50,757 nt of DNA from an uncultured Planctomyces sp. (GTDB taxonomy: Bacteria > Planctomycetota > Planctomycetia > Planctomycetales > Planctomycetaceae). This document shows positions 9,180 through 18,105 of this stretch, piece after piece. The notes beneath the pieces were generated by a model. The model ran no database searches. It was not told the origin of the DNA and was given only the letters and a program-made list of their open reading frames with translations. Each line of letters begins with the position of its first letter. Position 1 is the stretch's first letter. Location: NCBI GenBank assembly GCA_937904325.1, contig CALGTK010000125.1, positions 1 through 50,757 on the forward strand, given 5' to 3'. A program made the position numbers and the translations under genes.

Positions 9180-9515
9180 TCCATCATCCCGATGAGTCTC
9201 CTGGTGAATAAAACTCGTTCAGCCACGACCAGTAAGAGAGGGCGTTCGATGAACAGTGACGAGCTGGATGATGCGAGTCACCGCCGAAAACGCACTCCCC
9301 TGCGGACCGCGGATAAACGATGCAGCAAAAGCCGCAAAACTTCGAGCGACCACTCGGATGACCGATTTCGAGCAAGTACGCAAACTGACGTCACGAAACA
9401 AAAATCATGAACATTCACAGAGTGTGGTCGATCCAGCCCCGACTCGGCAACCAAAGCTACTGCCTTTATTACTACGGTGGCTGCCAGAAGCTGGATTGCG
9501 AAGCCGGACAGCCGC
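9180..9515. other. Intergenic stretch without recognisable gene
   Basis: 336 bp between rnd and the VWA gene, both on the minus strand. Short open frames exist on both strands, but none has a good start site or a familiar motif. It probably holds the rnd promoter and the end of the VWA transcript; no clear promoter or terminator was seen. Confidence 0.5.
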
Positions 9516-12020
9516 TCAAGTCAGGTTCGCGAACTTCCGCAACAGCCACTCGGCAAACATTACGCCGATGACCAGCCCAAACGTGAGCCAGGTACTCCAC
9601 AGCGGAATGACCTCGACTGTCGTTTCAGACAAGCGAGGCGGATCAAACTTCGACAGTGTTTCTTGAGCGTCGAACAGCTCGCAACTGCGACCGCCGGTCT
9701 CAGCCGCGATGCTTTCCTGCAGTGAGCGATTGCGGGTGGCGCTGCGGCGTTCGACGGAAAGGTCGGATACCTGAAAGTACACGTCGACCGGTTCGAGTGA
9801 GACGGGATCGTTGACTCGCACGACATAGTTACCGGATTCGCTGACCGGGACTTTCGTTTCGAAAACGCCGGGACGATATTCAGACAGCGTGATCGGGCGT
9901 GTTTCGCCCAGAGCTTCGGTTGAGCGACCCGGCAACCAGACTTCACCAGTCAAATGTCGCTCGTCGAGCATGTCGCCGGTCAATGGTTCGAAGTTTTCGT
10001 CAAACGCCTCAACCGTGATCAATGCCTTCTGATCGGGCTGGTACTGCTGCCGGTCGGCTCGCACAACAAATCGCTTCTGGCTGCCGAGGGCGTGACTGAG
10101 ACCCAGTCGGTGGATCATCTGACCCCAGAATTGGCGATAGTATTTTTCCCCATACTTCCGACGTAGGCGCCACATTTCGTTGTGAGCCAGATAAATCACT
10201 TCGCCTCGACCGTACCGACGAATCGCGATCAGCGGTTGCGGAGTTTTGCCATCGACGCACGTGTCACGAGGGTGTTCGGCCAGCACGATCGTCGCGCTGG
10301 GTTCAACCCGACGGACAGGCTGATACCAGGGAAGCCGCCCGAGATTCTGCCAGCCTTTGGCATCTTCCGAATCTGAATCACCCAGCCGCATAAAGTCGAA
10401 CGAAGAGGCCAGCGGCGTCAGCTGCGTTTCGAATTCCCGATCGTCGCGAAACTGTGCATCTGGATCGACGATGACCGGCAACATCCCACCAATCGGCGTG
10501 GCGGCAAGTTCTCCCGGGCCAAACCGAGGCCCCGCCATCACGACCAGTCCGCCGCCAAACTTGCCGACGAACTCTTTGACCATCTCGCCGAAGCGAGTGC
10601 TGAGTGACGAAGCCGGCATATCTCCGAGAAAAATAACGTCGTACTCGAAGAATTCGTTTCTGGGCAGCGTCAGTGTCGGCACGAAAAGTTCGTTCGTCTC
10701 TCGAACGATCGGATCTGAAGACCGCAGGTATGTTCGAAACCCTCGCAACCCGACCAGCTTGTCACGGTGGAAAACTTCTTTGACAAAACGCCATTCCCAG
10801 GCGGGTTCGTACTCGACGAACAGGAGTCGCAGGAAATCATCGATCACTGTGACTTCACGTTCGGCTCGGTTATTTTTCACTACCGTCTCGCCGTCGATCG
10901 GGTCGACTTCCGCGGCGAAGACAAACCGTCCGGAATCTTCCGGCGTAAAAGGAAATTCCAGCACTGTCGACGGTCTGGTCAGGGTAACGCTGCGTTCGCC
11001 GACTGAAAGCGTCTGCCCGGTCACGCGGTCGCTGCCACTTTGGAGCGGGTGAGCCGTTACGCGGACGGTCACTTCCACGCTGTTAAGTTCCTGCTGCCTT
11101 AACGTCACCGTGACGTTGGAAGTTTCAGCCTTTTTCATTTTGAGCGAAGTCTGCAGATCGACGGCCAGGTCGACCGCGTGAGTCGCTCCAACGCCGACTG
11201 CGAAAACGGGAACGTTCAATCGCTTTGCAGCCTCGATCGGCGACATTCCCGAGTTGTGGTCAAAATCGCTGATCGCGACGACCGCTGCCAGTCCGGTTGC
11301 GGTGTGGCGACGCCGCATTTCGTTAAAGGCTGCTCCCAACGAAGTAATCGGCCCGTCGGCGGTGTACTGACTTGCGACGAATTCCGGGTCAATTTCAGAG
11401 TTTGCTGAGTCGTCATTTGCGAGCGCAAGCCCCGCAACTTCGTCCGCGCGGCGGAACTGGAATACTTCGATTCTGAATCGCTCAGCAAGTTTGTCCAGCG
11501 GACTGCCATCACCGGTGAGCCATCGTTTGACCAGGGCCTCGCGAGTAATCTCGTTCGTCGGGTCTCGCCTTGACGCCGCACCCGCGGTTCCATCTCCCCC
11601 CTGCTCTGCCTCGCCCGACGAATCTTTTGAATCGCCGGCACCGAATGCTGATTCAAGGCGATCTGCATCTTCTTCGGTCAGCCGATCGCTAATGTTCATG
11701 CTGTCGGTCCCGTCGAGCAGCACCCACAAAACAGGACGCGGGTGTGACGAAAACGCGACTTCAAGAATCGGGTCAGCAAGAATCAACAGCAGCAGACACA
11801 ACAACGTTCCACGCAGCAGACCAAGTAAAACCTGCCGACGACGAGAAGCTCGCTGCTGATACTTGAGGTAGAACCAAGCCGAAACAAACGCCAACCCCAA
11901 CCAGCCAAACAGCAACCAAGCCGGCCCGTCGTGAGCCCAGTCAGCGCCAAACGAAAATCCGACACTGTCGATTGAATCGACGTGTTCGCGTCCGAGCAGT
12001 CTGGCGATGAGTGTCTGCAT
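9516..12020 (-). CDS. Membrane-anchored VWA / glutamine-amidotransferase-like protein
   Basis: About 834 residues. The N-terminus has two transmembrane helices (GPAWLLFGWLGLAFV and then LLCLLLLILADPIL) as in BatA/aerotolerance-type proteins. A von Willebrand A-like domain starts at WVLLDGTDSMNIS, with a MIDAS-like DxTxS pattern, and holds a Gly/Ala/Asp-rich insert. A class I amidotransferase-like segment (VIFLGDMPASSL, GGGLVVMAGPRFG) follows, and a last transmembrane helix is close to the C-terminus. Planctomycetes carry several such proteins of unknown function. The ATG at 12020 avoids a 17-bp overlap with the upstream cyclophilin gene that a start at 12047 would cause. No MoxR ATPase gene is adjacent. 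Confidence 0.82.
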   Translation of the reverse strand: MQTLIARLLGREHVDSIDSVGFSFGADWAHDGPAWLLFGWLGLAFVSAWFYLKYQQRASRRRQVLLGLLRGTLLCLLLLILADPILEVAFSSHPRPVLWVLLDGTDSMNISDRLTEEDADRLESAFGAGDSKDSSGEAEQGGDGTAGAASRRDPTNEITREALVKRWLTGDGSPLDKLAERFRIEVFQFRRADEVAGLALANDDSANSEIDPEFVASQYTADGPITSLGAAFNEMRRRHTATGLAAVVAISDFDHNSGMSPIEAAKRLNVPVFAVGVGATHAVDLAVDLQTSLKMKKAETSNVTVTLRQQELNSVEVTVRVTAHPLQSGSDRVTGQTLSVGERSVTLTRPSTVLEFPFTPEDSGRFVFAAEVDPIDGETVVKNNRAEREVTVIDDFLRLLFVEYEPAWEWRFVKEVFHRDKLVGLRGFRTYLRSSDPIVRETNELFVPTLTLPRNEFFEYDVIFLGDMPASSLSTRFGEMVKEFVGKFGGGLVVMAGPRFGPGELAATPIGGMLPVIVDPDAQFRDDREFETQLTPLASSFDFMRLGDSDSEDAKGWQNLGRLPWYQPVRRVEPSATIVLAEHPRDTCVDGKTPQPLIAIRRYGRGEVIYLAHNEMWRLRRKYGEKYYRQFWGQMIHRLGLSHALGSQKRFVVRADRQQYQPDQKALITVEAFDENFEPLTGDMLDERHLTGEVWLPGRSTEALGETRPITLSEYRPGVFETKVPVSESGNYVVRVNDPVSLEPVDVYFQVSDLSVERRSATRNRSLQESIAAETGGRSCELFDAQETLSKFDPPRLSETTVEVIPLWSTWLTFGLVIGVMFAEWLLRKFANLT

Positions 12021-12030
12021 GGGTGACTGT

Positions 12031-12567
12031 TTATTTTGGAGTGACAATCACCTGCGCAGCAGTGATCTTTACTTCTTCGACTGGTCGGTCGTTAGGGTCT
12101 GTAGCGGCATTGCCTACGCTGAGAGCGTTCTTGAGGCTTTCGTCATCGGCTGTTTTGCCGAAGACCGTGTATTGGCGGTCAAGGTGCGGGACTCGGCCCA
12201 TGCAGATGAAGAATTGCGAGCCGGCCGAGTTCGGGTCGGACGTCCGAGCCATCGAAAGAATACCTGATTCGTGAAGAATCTCGTTGAATTCGGCGTCGAT
12301 CGTGTAACCAGGCCCGCCCGTCCCTGTGCCGTTCGGGCAGCCGACCTGAATGACGAAATCTTTGATGACTCGGTGAAAAATGATTCCGTCGTAGTAGCCA
12401 ATTTTCGTCAGGCCGATGATGTTTTTGGCGTGGCCAGGTGCAACGTCCGGGTACAGATCGAGCAGCATTTTTCCGGCCGTGGTTTCGAATTCGATCTGGT
12501 AGGTGTTGACGTCGAAGTCAACGTCGGCGAGGGCTTCATCTACTTCTGCACGTCGGTTAGCGGGCAT
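12031..12567 (-). CDS. Cyclophilin-type peptidyl-prolyl cis-trans isomerase
   Basis: 178 residues. It catalyses proline isomerisation during protein folding. Cyclophilin core motifs are in order: ALADVDFDVNTYQIEFETTA, YYDGIIFHRVIKDFVIQ with the catalytic Arg, GYTIDAEF, LSMARTSDPNSAGSQFFI and YTVFGKT. There is no signal peptide, so it is cytoplasmic. Compared with classical cyclophilins the Trp of the cyclosporin site is replaced (HLDRQYTVFG), as in many bacterial enzymes. Its stop lies 10 bp before the chosen start of the VWA gene on the same strand. Confidence 0.92.
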   Translation of the reverse strand: MPANRRAEVDEALADVDFDVNTYQIEFETTAGKMLLDLYPDVAPGHAKNIIGLTKIGYYDGIIFHRVIKDFVIQVGCPNGTGTGGPGYTIDAEFNEILHESGILSMARTSDPNSAGSQFFICMGRVPHLDRQYTVFGKTADDESLKNALSVGNAATDPNDRPVEEVKITAAQVIVTPK

Positions 12568-12778
12568 CTTGCGTCTTTCGTGTTCTGTCGTTCAGGAATT
12601 ATTTTTAACGGAATTAAAGCTTCCACCGGGGAAGCGGAATCGGATATGTCTGGACGAGATTGGGTTGAGAGTTGTCTGTCGAGCGTTGAGAGTACGGATC
12701 CCGCGGCAAAATCGGGTCAGAACCCGGTCCCCGCTGCAGAAATAACCACATCCCCAAAAACGGCCGAAAGTACTCAGT

Positions 12779-13141
12779 ATGAGCGATACCATAGAGTCCC
12801 GATGGCAAGTCGTCGACTTTGCGGAGCTGCCGGGGACTCCGTGCCCCTGTGGCGTCGCAAAACGGGCGTTCGCCGAAGTCGCCGACTATCCGGCGACAAT
12901 CCACGTGACGGAGATCAAGGCCGACGCCGAATTGCACTACCACAAACGGCTGACGGAGACGTATTTCATCCTGGAATGTGGCCCCGACGCGCAAATGCAG
13001 CTCGATGAAGAAATTGTCCCGCTGCGACAAGGGATGTGCATCCGAATTCCGCCAGGCGTCCGGCATCGGGCGATCGGGACGATGAAGATCATTAACATTG
13101 TAATTCCAAAGTTCGATCCGGCCGACGAGCATTTTGACTGA
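12779..13141 (+). CDS. Small cupin-domain protein
   Basis: 120 residues forming one cupin barrel. Motif 1 is ELHYHKRLTETYFILEC, giving metal ligands His53, His55 and Glu60; motif 2 is PPGVRHRAIG with His96. The full 3-His/1-Glu set suggests a metal-binding enzyme (dioxygenase or isomerase type) or a sensor. There is no signal peptide. It diverges from the cyclophilin gene across about 210 bp, which must hold both promoters. The substrate cannot be predicted. Confidence 0.85.
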   Translation: MSDTIESRWQVVDFAELPGTPCPCGVAKRAFAEVADYPATIHVTEIKADAELHYHKRLTETYFILECGPDAQMQLDEEIVPLRQGMCIRIPPGVRHRAIGTMKIINIVIPKFDPADEHFD

Positions 13142-13182
13142 GGAAACGATTACCAGGCTCTGAACTCACTGTCTTTCGCTCC

Positions 13183-13212
13183 TTGACGGTCAAAATCAGC
13201 CGCCCCTATACT
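13183..13212 (+). promoter_or_regulatory. Sigma-70-like promoter for the 13.4-15.2 kb operon
   Basis: TTGACG at 13183-13188 and TATACT at 13207-13212, with an 18-bp spacer, about 150 bp upstream of the YfgM-like start. Both boxes are close to consensus and lie in a non-coding gap. Confidence 0.5.
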
Positions 13213-13362
13213 CACCGCGTTGACTGTATTTCAGGCATCGACCGTCTGCAGTCAGCCACTGTCGCCAACCGGAAGCCAACTTTGAGCTGACAATTGTGCG
13301 GCAAGTCCGTCTTCAGGACGCGGTAGACTTTCGAAAAGTTTTTGCAAGGCAAGGCACGCTCG

Positions 13363-14223
13363 ATGAGCACAGGTAATCCGCAGGAAGTTCAGGAAACCGA
13401 AGCACAAGACCTCGGTCCAAATTTCATCGAGGAATACGGCAAACAGATTGCCTTTGGAGCGATCTCGCTAGTAATCCTGTTCGCAGTTGCGGCCTTCGTG
13501 GCAAACTCAGGCCTAACCGGTGCCGAGAAAAGCTGGTCGAAATTCGCAGCTGCCGAATCCGCCACGGACTTTGCGAACGTTGCGTCGGACTTCCCCGATA
13601 CGGATGTCGCGATCTGGGCTCGTCTGACCGAAGGCGAAATGCTGCTCCGCGAAGCCGTACAACTTCAATTCAGCGACCGAGCCGCCGCTGTCAGACAATT
13701 CAAGAAAGCGGGCGAGGCTCTCGATACCGTCATCGACAAAGCTGACCTGCCCCCGACCGCCAAAGAACGAGCATTGCTCGGCAAAGCTCGACTGCTCGAA
13801 GCGACCTCAGACGGCAAGGACAAGAACATCGAAGCGGCGATCGCCGCGTACGAACAGATTAAAGGAATTGACAATTCAATCTACGCCTCGCTCGTCGATA
13901 GCCGGATCAAAGCGTTAAAGCAGGACGACACCAAACAATTCTACGCCTGGTTTTCGAAGCAGACTCCGAAACCAGAAGACCGCGTACAACCACAGGACGG
14001 CTTGCCCGGAGGACATCCGGAACTTCCAGTCACTCTACCGCCAATTCCGGACGAACTGTTCCCTGCTGACTGGTCTGACCTGAACATCGACGACGCTCCG
14101 CCGTTTGAAATCCCAGCAGACGTCGAAGCTGACGCGCCAGCCGACGCCGAAACCGAGACAGACAATTCCGCTAAAGAGCCAGCAACGGACGACACGGATA
14201 GCGAATCAAGTCCCAAGGAATGA
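13363..14223 (+). CDS. YfgM/TPR-like single-pass membrane protein
   Basis: 286 residues from the ATG at 13363, with AAGG upstream. A short acidic cytoplasmic N-terminus is followed by one membrane helix (about 28-48, IAFGAISLVILFAVAAFVA). An alpha-helical TPR-like region comes next, with the pattern of YfgM/Tol-Pal-associated proteins (FANVASDFPDTDVAIWARL, ALLGKARLLEATS, AIAAYEQIKG). The C-terminal about 80 residues are Pro-, Asp- and Glu-rich and look disordered. In other bacteria YfgM works with SecYEG and periplasmic chaperones; the role here is inferred. The stop overlaps the rluA-type start as ATGA, so the two genes are translationally coupled. Confidence 0.75.
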   Translation: MSTGNPQEVQETEAQDLGPNFIEEYGKQIAFGAISLVILFAVAAFVANSGLTGAEKSWSKFAAAESATDFANVASDFPDTDVAIWARLTEGEMLLREAVQLQFSDRAAAVRQFKKAGEALDTVIDKADLPPTAKERALLGKARLLEATSDGKDKNIEAAIAAYEQIKGIDNSIYASLVDSRIKALKQDDTKQFYAWFSKQTPKPEDRVQPQDGLPGGHPELPVTLPPIPDELFPADWSDLNIDDAPPFEIPADVEADAPADAETETDNSAKEPATDDTDSESSPKE

Positions 14224-15212
14224 GCGAACTTTCAGCCAACGAAGCGATCAGCATCACGGTGGAAGCGCGCGCACACGGCTGGCGGATCGATCATTACCTT
14301 GCTCGGCTCTACCCCAATTACAGCCGGTCTGCTTTTCAGAAAGCGATTAATCAGAAAGCCGTTCTGCTAAACGGTCTCCCAGCCAAGACCGGTCGACGAC
14401 TTCGAGTCAACGACACCCTGAGCGTCAAACTGCCGCAAGAGTCGGACTCTTCACTGCCTGCAGAAGATATCCCACTCGACATTCTTTACGAAGATGACAG
14501 CCTGGTTGTCATCAATAAAGCAGCCAACATGATCGTCCATCCAGGGCGCGGCAACTACCACGGCACGATGGCCGGAGCGTTGCAGTTTCACTTCGACCAG
14601 CTCAGTGACATGGCCGGTCAACTGCGTCCCGGCATCGTCCATCGCCTGGACCGCGACACGACCGGCGTCATCATCGTCGCGAAAGACAACCAGATTCACA
14701 GTCGACTCAGCAGCCAGTTCGAGAAGCGTGAAGTCACCAAAGAATACCGCGCTCTGATATGGGGCAAACCGAATTTCGACTCGGACCTGATTGAGACCCA
14801 CGTCAGTGTGCACCCCGGAAAACGCGAAAAGATGCAGGTATGTCAGCCTGGTGGTAACTCTCGAGAGGCCACCACATGGTACGAGACCATCAAGCGTTTC
14901 CCAAAAGCGACCCACGTAAAGCTGCTGCCAAAGACCGGACGAACTCACCAACTTCGAGTTCACATGACCCACCTGGGGCACCCGATTCTCGCCGACGGTC
15001 TGTACCGCGGGCAGTCGCAAGTGACCGAGGCCGATCTCAACCCCGACCATCCCGCACGAGACGACAGCCCGGTCCTCATCCAGCGACAAGCGCTGCACGC
15101 GAAACGGCTGACATTTCGTCACCCACAGAGTGGAAAAGAAATGACGATTGAGGCACCATTGCCCACCGACATGCAGACCACGCTGGACTATCTTGAGTCG
15201 CTCGCCCACTGA
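14220..15212 (+). CDS. RluA-family 23S rRNA pseudouridine synthase
   Basis: 330 residues: an S4 RNA-binding domain (about 15-75, DHYLARLYPNYSRSAFQ) and a RluA/RluD catalytic domain. The catalytic motif HRLDRDTTGVIIVAKD has Asp144. Other family motifs are INKAANMIVHPG and PKTGRTHQLRVHM. S4 plus this core is typical of RluC and RluD, which modify helix 69 or domain V of 23S rRNA, but the exact site cannot be assigned. The start overlaps the stop of the preceding gene by 4 bp (ATGA). Confidence 0.92.
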   Translation: MSELSANEAISITVEARAHGWRIDHYLARLYPNYSRSAFQKAINQKAVLLNGLPAKTGRRLRVNDTLSVKLPQESDSSLPAEDIPLDILYEDDSLVVINKAANMIVHPGRGNYHGTMAGALQFHFDQLSDMAGQLRPGIVHRLDRDTTGVIIVAKDNQIHSRLSSQFEKREVTKEYRALIWGKPNFDSDLIETHVSVHPGKREKMQVCQPGGNSREATTWYETIKRFPKATHVKLLPKTGRTHQLRVHMTHLGHPILADGLYRGQSQVTEADLNPDHPARDDSPVLIQRQALHAKRLTFRHPQSGKEMTIEAPLPTDMQTTLDYLESLAH

Positions 15213-15299
15213 TCGCTCACCGTTGACAACTTCAACGTTGGACGACAGGTTGCAGACACTGGAAGCTCAACCACAAATATCACCATAAAGGCTCATCTC

Positions 15300-16175
15300 A
15301 TGAGACTCGCCAGGGTATCGCCATCTAGCGGAGAAATCGTGGTCGTCGCGGTCAATGACGACGACGTTCAGAAGCTCGATCTGAGTCAGGTCGAAAAGTG
15401 CCACAAGCTCAGTGACATCCTGCACTCGCCCGATCCAGTTGGACTGGCGAAGTTTCTGATTGATCCCAACGCCGCTCCGCTTCCGATCGACGAAGTTCGT
15501 TTCATGGCACCGATCGACCAACAGGAAGTCTGGGCGGCCGGAGTAACCTACAAGCGAAGCCAGGTAGCTCGAATGGAAGAATCGGAAGCCGGCGCGTCGC
15601 ACTACGACATGGTCTACACCGCTGACCGTCCGGAAATCTTCTTCAAAGCAAACGCTGCGCGAGTATCCGGCCCCGGACAGGTCGTCAGAGTCCGTCACGA
15701 CAGCAAGTGGTCGGTCCCCGAACCTGAATTCACGCTGGTCATCTCACCACAGGGCAACCTCGTGGGCCACACCGTTGGCAATGATATGTCGGCCCGAGAT
15801 ATCGAAGGCGAAAATCCGCTCTATCTTCCACAGGCCAAAGTCTACAACCAGTGTGCGGGACTCGGACCGTGCATTCAATTGGCCGAAGGCGAACTCAACA
15901 AAGATGCAACGACTATTAAGCTGACCATCGAACGCTCCGGCAAGCCCGTCTTCGAAGGCGAAACGAATCTCGGTCAGATGGCGAGAGAATTCGACGACCT
16001 GATTCGCTGGTTGACTCGTGAAAACGACATCCCGAACGGAGCGTTCCTGATGACAGGCACCGGTATCGTCCCTCCCGACGAATTTACACTGTTCGACGGC
16101 GATTCCGTATCCATCGAAATCGCTGGAATTGGCACGCTGACCAATCCGGTCGTCAAAGAGCACTATCCTGAATAG
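15300..16175 (+). CDS. Fumarylacetoacetate hydrolase-family enzyme, AraD1-like
   Basis: 291 residues with the FAH C-terminal fold. Metal ligands are in SVPEPEFTLVIS (E-x-E) and VGNDMSARDIEGENPLYLPQ (Asp). The run ENPLYLPQAKVYNQCAGLGP is typical of the subgroup with 2-keto-3-deoxy-sugar-acid dehydratases (AraD1), not of tyrosine-pathway fumarylacetoacetase. It would then dehydrate a 2-keto-3-deoxy pentonate or related acid in sugar catabolism; this is inference from resemblance. AAGG stands upstream of the ATG. It is followed after 60 bp by the SGNH-like gene, on the same strand. Confidence 0.82.
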   Translation: MRLARVSPSSGEIVVVAVNDDDVQKLDLSQVEKCHKLSDILHSPDPVGLAKFLIDPNAAPLPIDEVRFMAPIDQQEVWAAGVTYKRSQVARMEESEAGASHYDMVYTADRPEIFFKANAARVSGPGQVVRVRHDSKWSVPEPEFTLVISPQGNLVGHTVGNDMSARDIEGENPLYLPQAKVYNQCAGLGPCIQLAEGELNKDATTIKLTIERSGKPVFEGETNLGQMAREFDDLIRWLTRENDIPNGAFLMTGTGIVPPDEFTLFDGDSVSIEIAGIGTLTNPVVKEHYPE

Positions 16176-16235
16176 ATCAGTGGATGTGCCTTCCAACTTT
16201 CGCTTCATCGAAACGTCAACTCAATTTCCGAATTC

Positions 16236-17216
16236 ATGGACGCTGTCATGTTAAAGTCTCTGCATTCATCACTATTCGCCATCGTGGCGCTGACGCTGTT
16301 CGGCGTACATAGCGCTGAAGCGGCACCGGGGTTTCAGCTCGCTGAGCATGATCGAGTCGTCCTGCTTGGCGACACATTCTTCGAACGGGCCCAACGTTAT
16401 GGTTGGCTGGAAACAGCGGTCCAGCTTCAGTTCCCGGAAGAAAACATCCAGTTCAGAAATCTTGGATGGAGCGGCGACACAGTTTTCGCAGAATCCAGAG
16501 GCATCTTCGACCCGCCAGCAAAGGGTTACGCAAGGATGCTGGAACAAGTCCGCGACCTGAAACCAACGGTCATCATGCTTAACTACGGAGGCAACGAAGC
16601 CTTCAACGGTCCAGACTACATCGATACTTTTATCAAGCAATACGTAAAGCTGCTCAACGACCTTTCTTCAACAAAAGCGAGGCTGGTGCTGGTGTCGCCC
16701 CTGCCCCTGTTGAACGCTGGACCACCACTACCCAACCTCGATAGTCACAACGCGGTGCGCAAGCAGTTCGTCGCTGCGGTCCAGCAATTGGCTGACGATC
16801 GCTCGCTATACTTTGTCGACATGTGGTCTCCCATCGAAAACAAACTGGACCTGCTCAGTTCCACACAAATCACCGAAGAAGGAGTTCACCTGACAAACTT
16901 CGGCTACGGCATCGTGTCAACAATTTTTGCTCAGACACTGACAGATAAACCAACCACCGCACCGGGCACTGACTTCGGCCCATCCGTCGCCATGCTCGAT
17001 GTCGAAGAACTGAGACAGGCGATCGTCAAGAAGAACCGAATGTACTTTTATCGTTGGCGGCCACAAAACGTCACTTACCTCTTTCTGTTCCGAAAACACG
17101 AACAGGGAAACAATGCGCAAGAAGTTGACGACTTCCTACCGATTATTTCCCGTCTCGAAAAACAGATTTTTGAACTGAAAGCCAAGCCGCAAAAGGCTAC
17201 AACCAAAGACCTGTAG
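16236..17216 (+). CDS. Exported SGNH/GDSL-like protein with Thr at the nucleophile position
   Basis: 326 residues with a signal peptide (cleavage near HSAEA) and the four SGNH blocks. Block I is [13 protein letters not shown], where the usual GDS is GDT (Thr47). Block II is [11 protein letters not shown], block III is [10 protein letters not shown] (GxN), and block V is [10 protein letters not shown] with Asp replaced by Glu and the His kept. The protein is therefore a close SGNH homologue with an altered catalytic Ser. The C-terminal part ([20 protein letters not shown]) is typical of a planctomycete subgroup often fused to or found near other exported proteins. It may bind or hydrolyse glycan acetyl groups; activity is uncertain. 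A second possible start is the Met at residue 5. Confidence 0.8.
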   Translation: MDAVMLKSLHSSLFAIVALTLFGVHSAEAAPGFQLAEHDRVVLLGDTFFERAQRYGWLETAVQLQFPEENIQFRNLGWSGDTVFAESRGIFDPPAKGYARMLEQVRDLKPTVIMLNYGGNEAFNGPDYIDTFIKQYVKLLNDLSSTKARLVLVSPLPLLNAGPPLPNLDSHNAVRKQFVAAVQQLADDRSLYFVDMWSPIENKLDLLSSTQITEEGVHLTNFGYGIVSTIFAQTLTDKPTTAPGTDFGPSVAMLDVEELRQAIVKKNRMYFYRWRPQNVTYLFLFRKHEQGNNAQEVDDFLPIISRLEKQIFELKAKPQKATTKDL

Positions 17217-17283
17217 CACATTCGGCAACAAAGCAAACAGCTCCAACGACACTTACAATGCCAACAGAAGAAGCGATGCACTA

Positions 17284-18069
17284 ATGATTGATCGCACGGA
17301 AATATTTCCGAACGTCGTCGAGATGAATTACCAGGCGCGCAAGCGGCTCGGCTGCTGTGTCTATCTTGTATTCGATGGTCCGGACTGGATGCTCATTGAC
17401 ATCGGCTACGAAGATACAGTTGCCGAGATCATCGAACTTATCCGACAAATGGACTTCGCACTGGCCAACTGCAAATACCTCGTTGCCACACACGCAGACG
17501 TTGACCACATCCAAGGCCTGAAAAAGGCCAAAGAGCTGCTGCCTCAGGCCGAAACAGTCGGTCATCCAGAATCGTCGCGGCTGCTCAAAGACGGTGATCG
17601 AATTGTGACCTACGCTGAAATCTCGGCACAGAATATCTCAATTGATCTGCCAACGGTTTCACTCAACCGAATAGTCAATGAAGGCGACAAACTTGAGATC
17701 GGTTCTAAAACGCTCGACGTCTGGCACACTCCAGGCCATACGGAAGGCATGCTTTCCTTCCGTATGGAAAACCTGTTGTTCTGTGCTGACAACATTTATC
17801 GAGACGGCTGCGTCGGCAACATCGATGCCCACCACGGATCCGACATCCCTGCGTTTATTGAGTCACTCACGCGAATCCGCAAAAGCGATGTGGAATGGCT
17901 GCTCCCGAGTCACGGACCGCCGTTTCGTAAAGACAACGCTCAGCTCGATGCCACTATTGCACGCCTTGACGGATACCAGCATATGGCAGACTTCGGTACC
18001 TGCGCGGTCGACTGGCCGCTACTCGATGAATGGGAAGATGAAGTCGCTCGCGGCGTGCTTCCCAGCTAA
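17284..18069 (+). CDS. MBL-fold metallohydrolase with H-x-D-x-D-H motif
   Basis: 261 residues, metallo-beta-lactamase fold. The metal motif normally HxHxDH is here HADVDH (His70, Asp72, Asp74, His75), so the second His is Asp. The remaining ligands are present: His152 in HTPGHTEG, Asp169 in CADN and His210 in PSHGPPF. There is no signal peptide, so it is cytoplasmic. Family members include glyoxalase II-like thioesterases and lactonases; substrate unknown. It starts 67 bp after the SGNH gene on the same strand and faces the squalene-cyclase-like gene, converging with 36 bp between stops. Confidence 0.85.
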   Translation: MIDRTEIFPNVVEMNYQARKRLGCCVYLVFDGPDWMLIDIGYEDTVAEIIELIRQMDFALANCKYLVATHADVDHIQGLKKAKELLPQAETVGHPESSRLLKDGDRIVTYAEISAQNISIDLPTVSLNRIVNEGDKLEIGSKTLDVWHTPGHTEGMLSFRMENLLFCADNIYRDGCVGNIDAHHGSDIPAFIESLTRIRKSDVEWLLPSHGPPFRKDNAQLDATIARLDGYQHMADFGTCAVDWPLLDEWEDEVARGVLPS

Positions 18070-18105
18070 CTGCTCCACCGGCATCAAGAAGCAGCGACCG
18101 CGCAC

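Noticed and set aside
10357-11052. Plus-strand open frame of 231 codons inside the VWA gene
   Set aside because: Antisense to a long coherent gene, Ser/Arg/Pro-rich and without motifs.
12713-12726. Hairpin CGGGT-CAGA-ACCCG between cyclophilin and cupin genes
   Set aside because: A 5-bp stem without U-tract; expected by chance.
14451-15209. Minus-strand frame of 252 codons opposite the RluA-type gene
   Set aside because: The plus-strand product has all RluA motifs; the antisense frame is a shadow.
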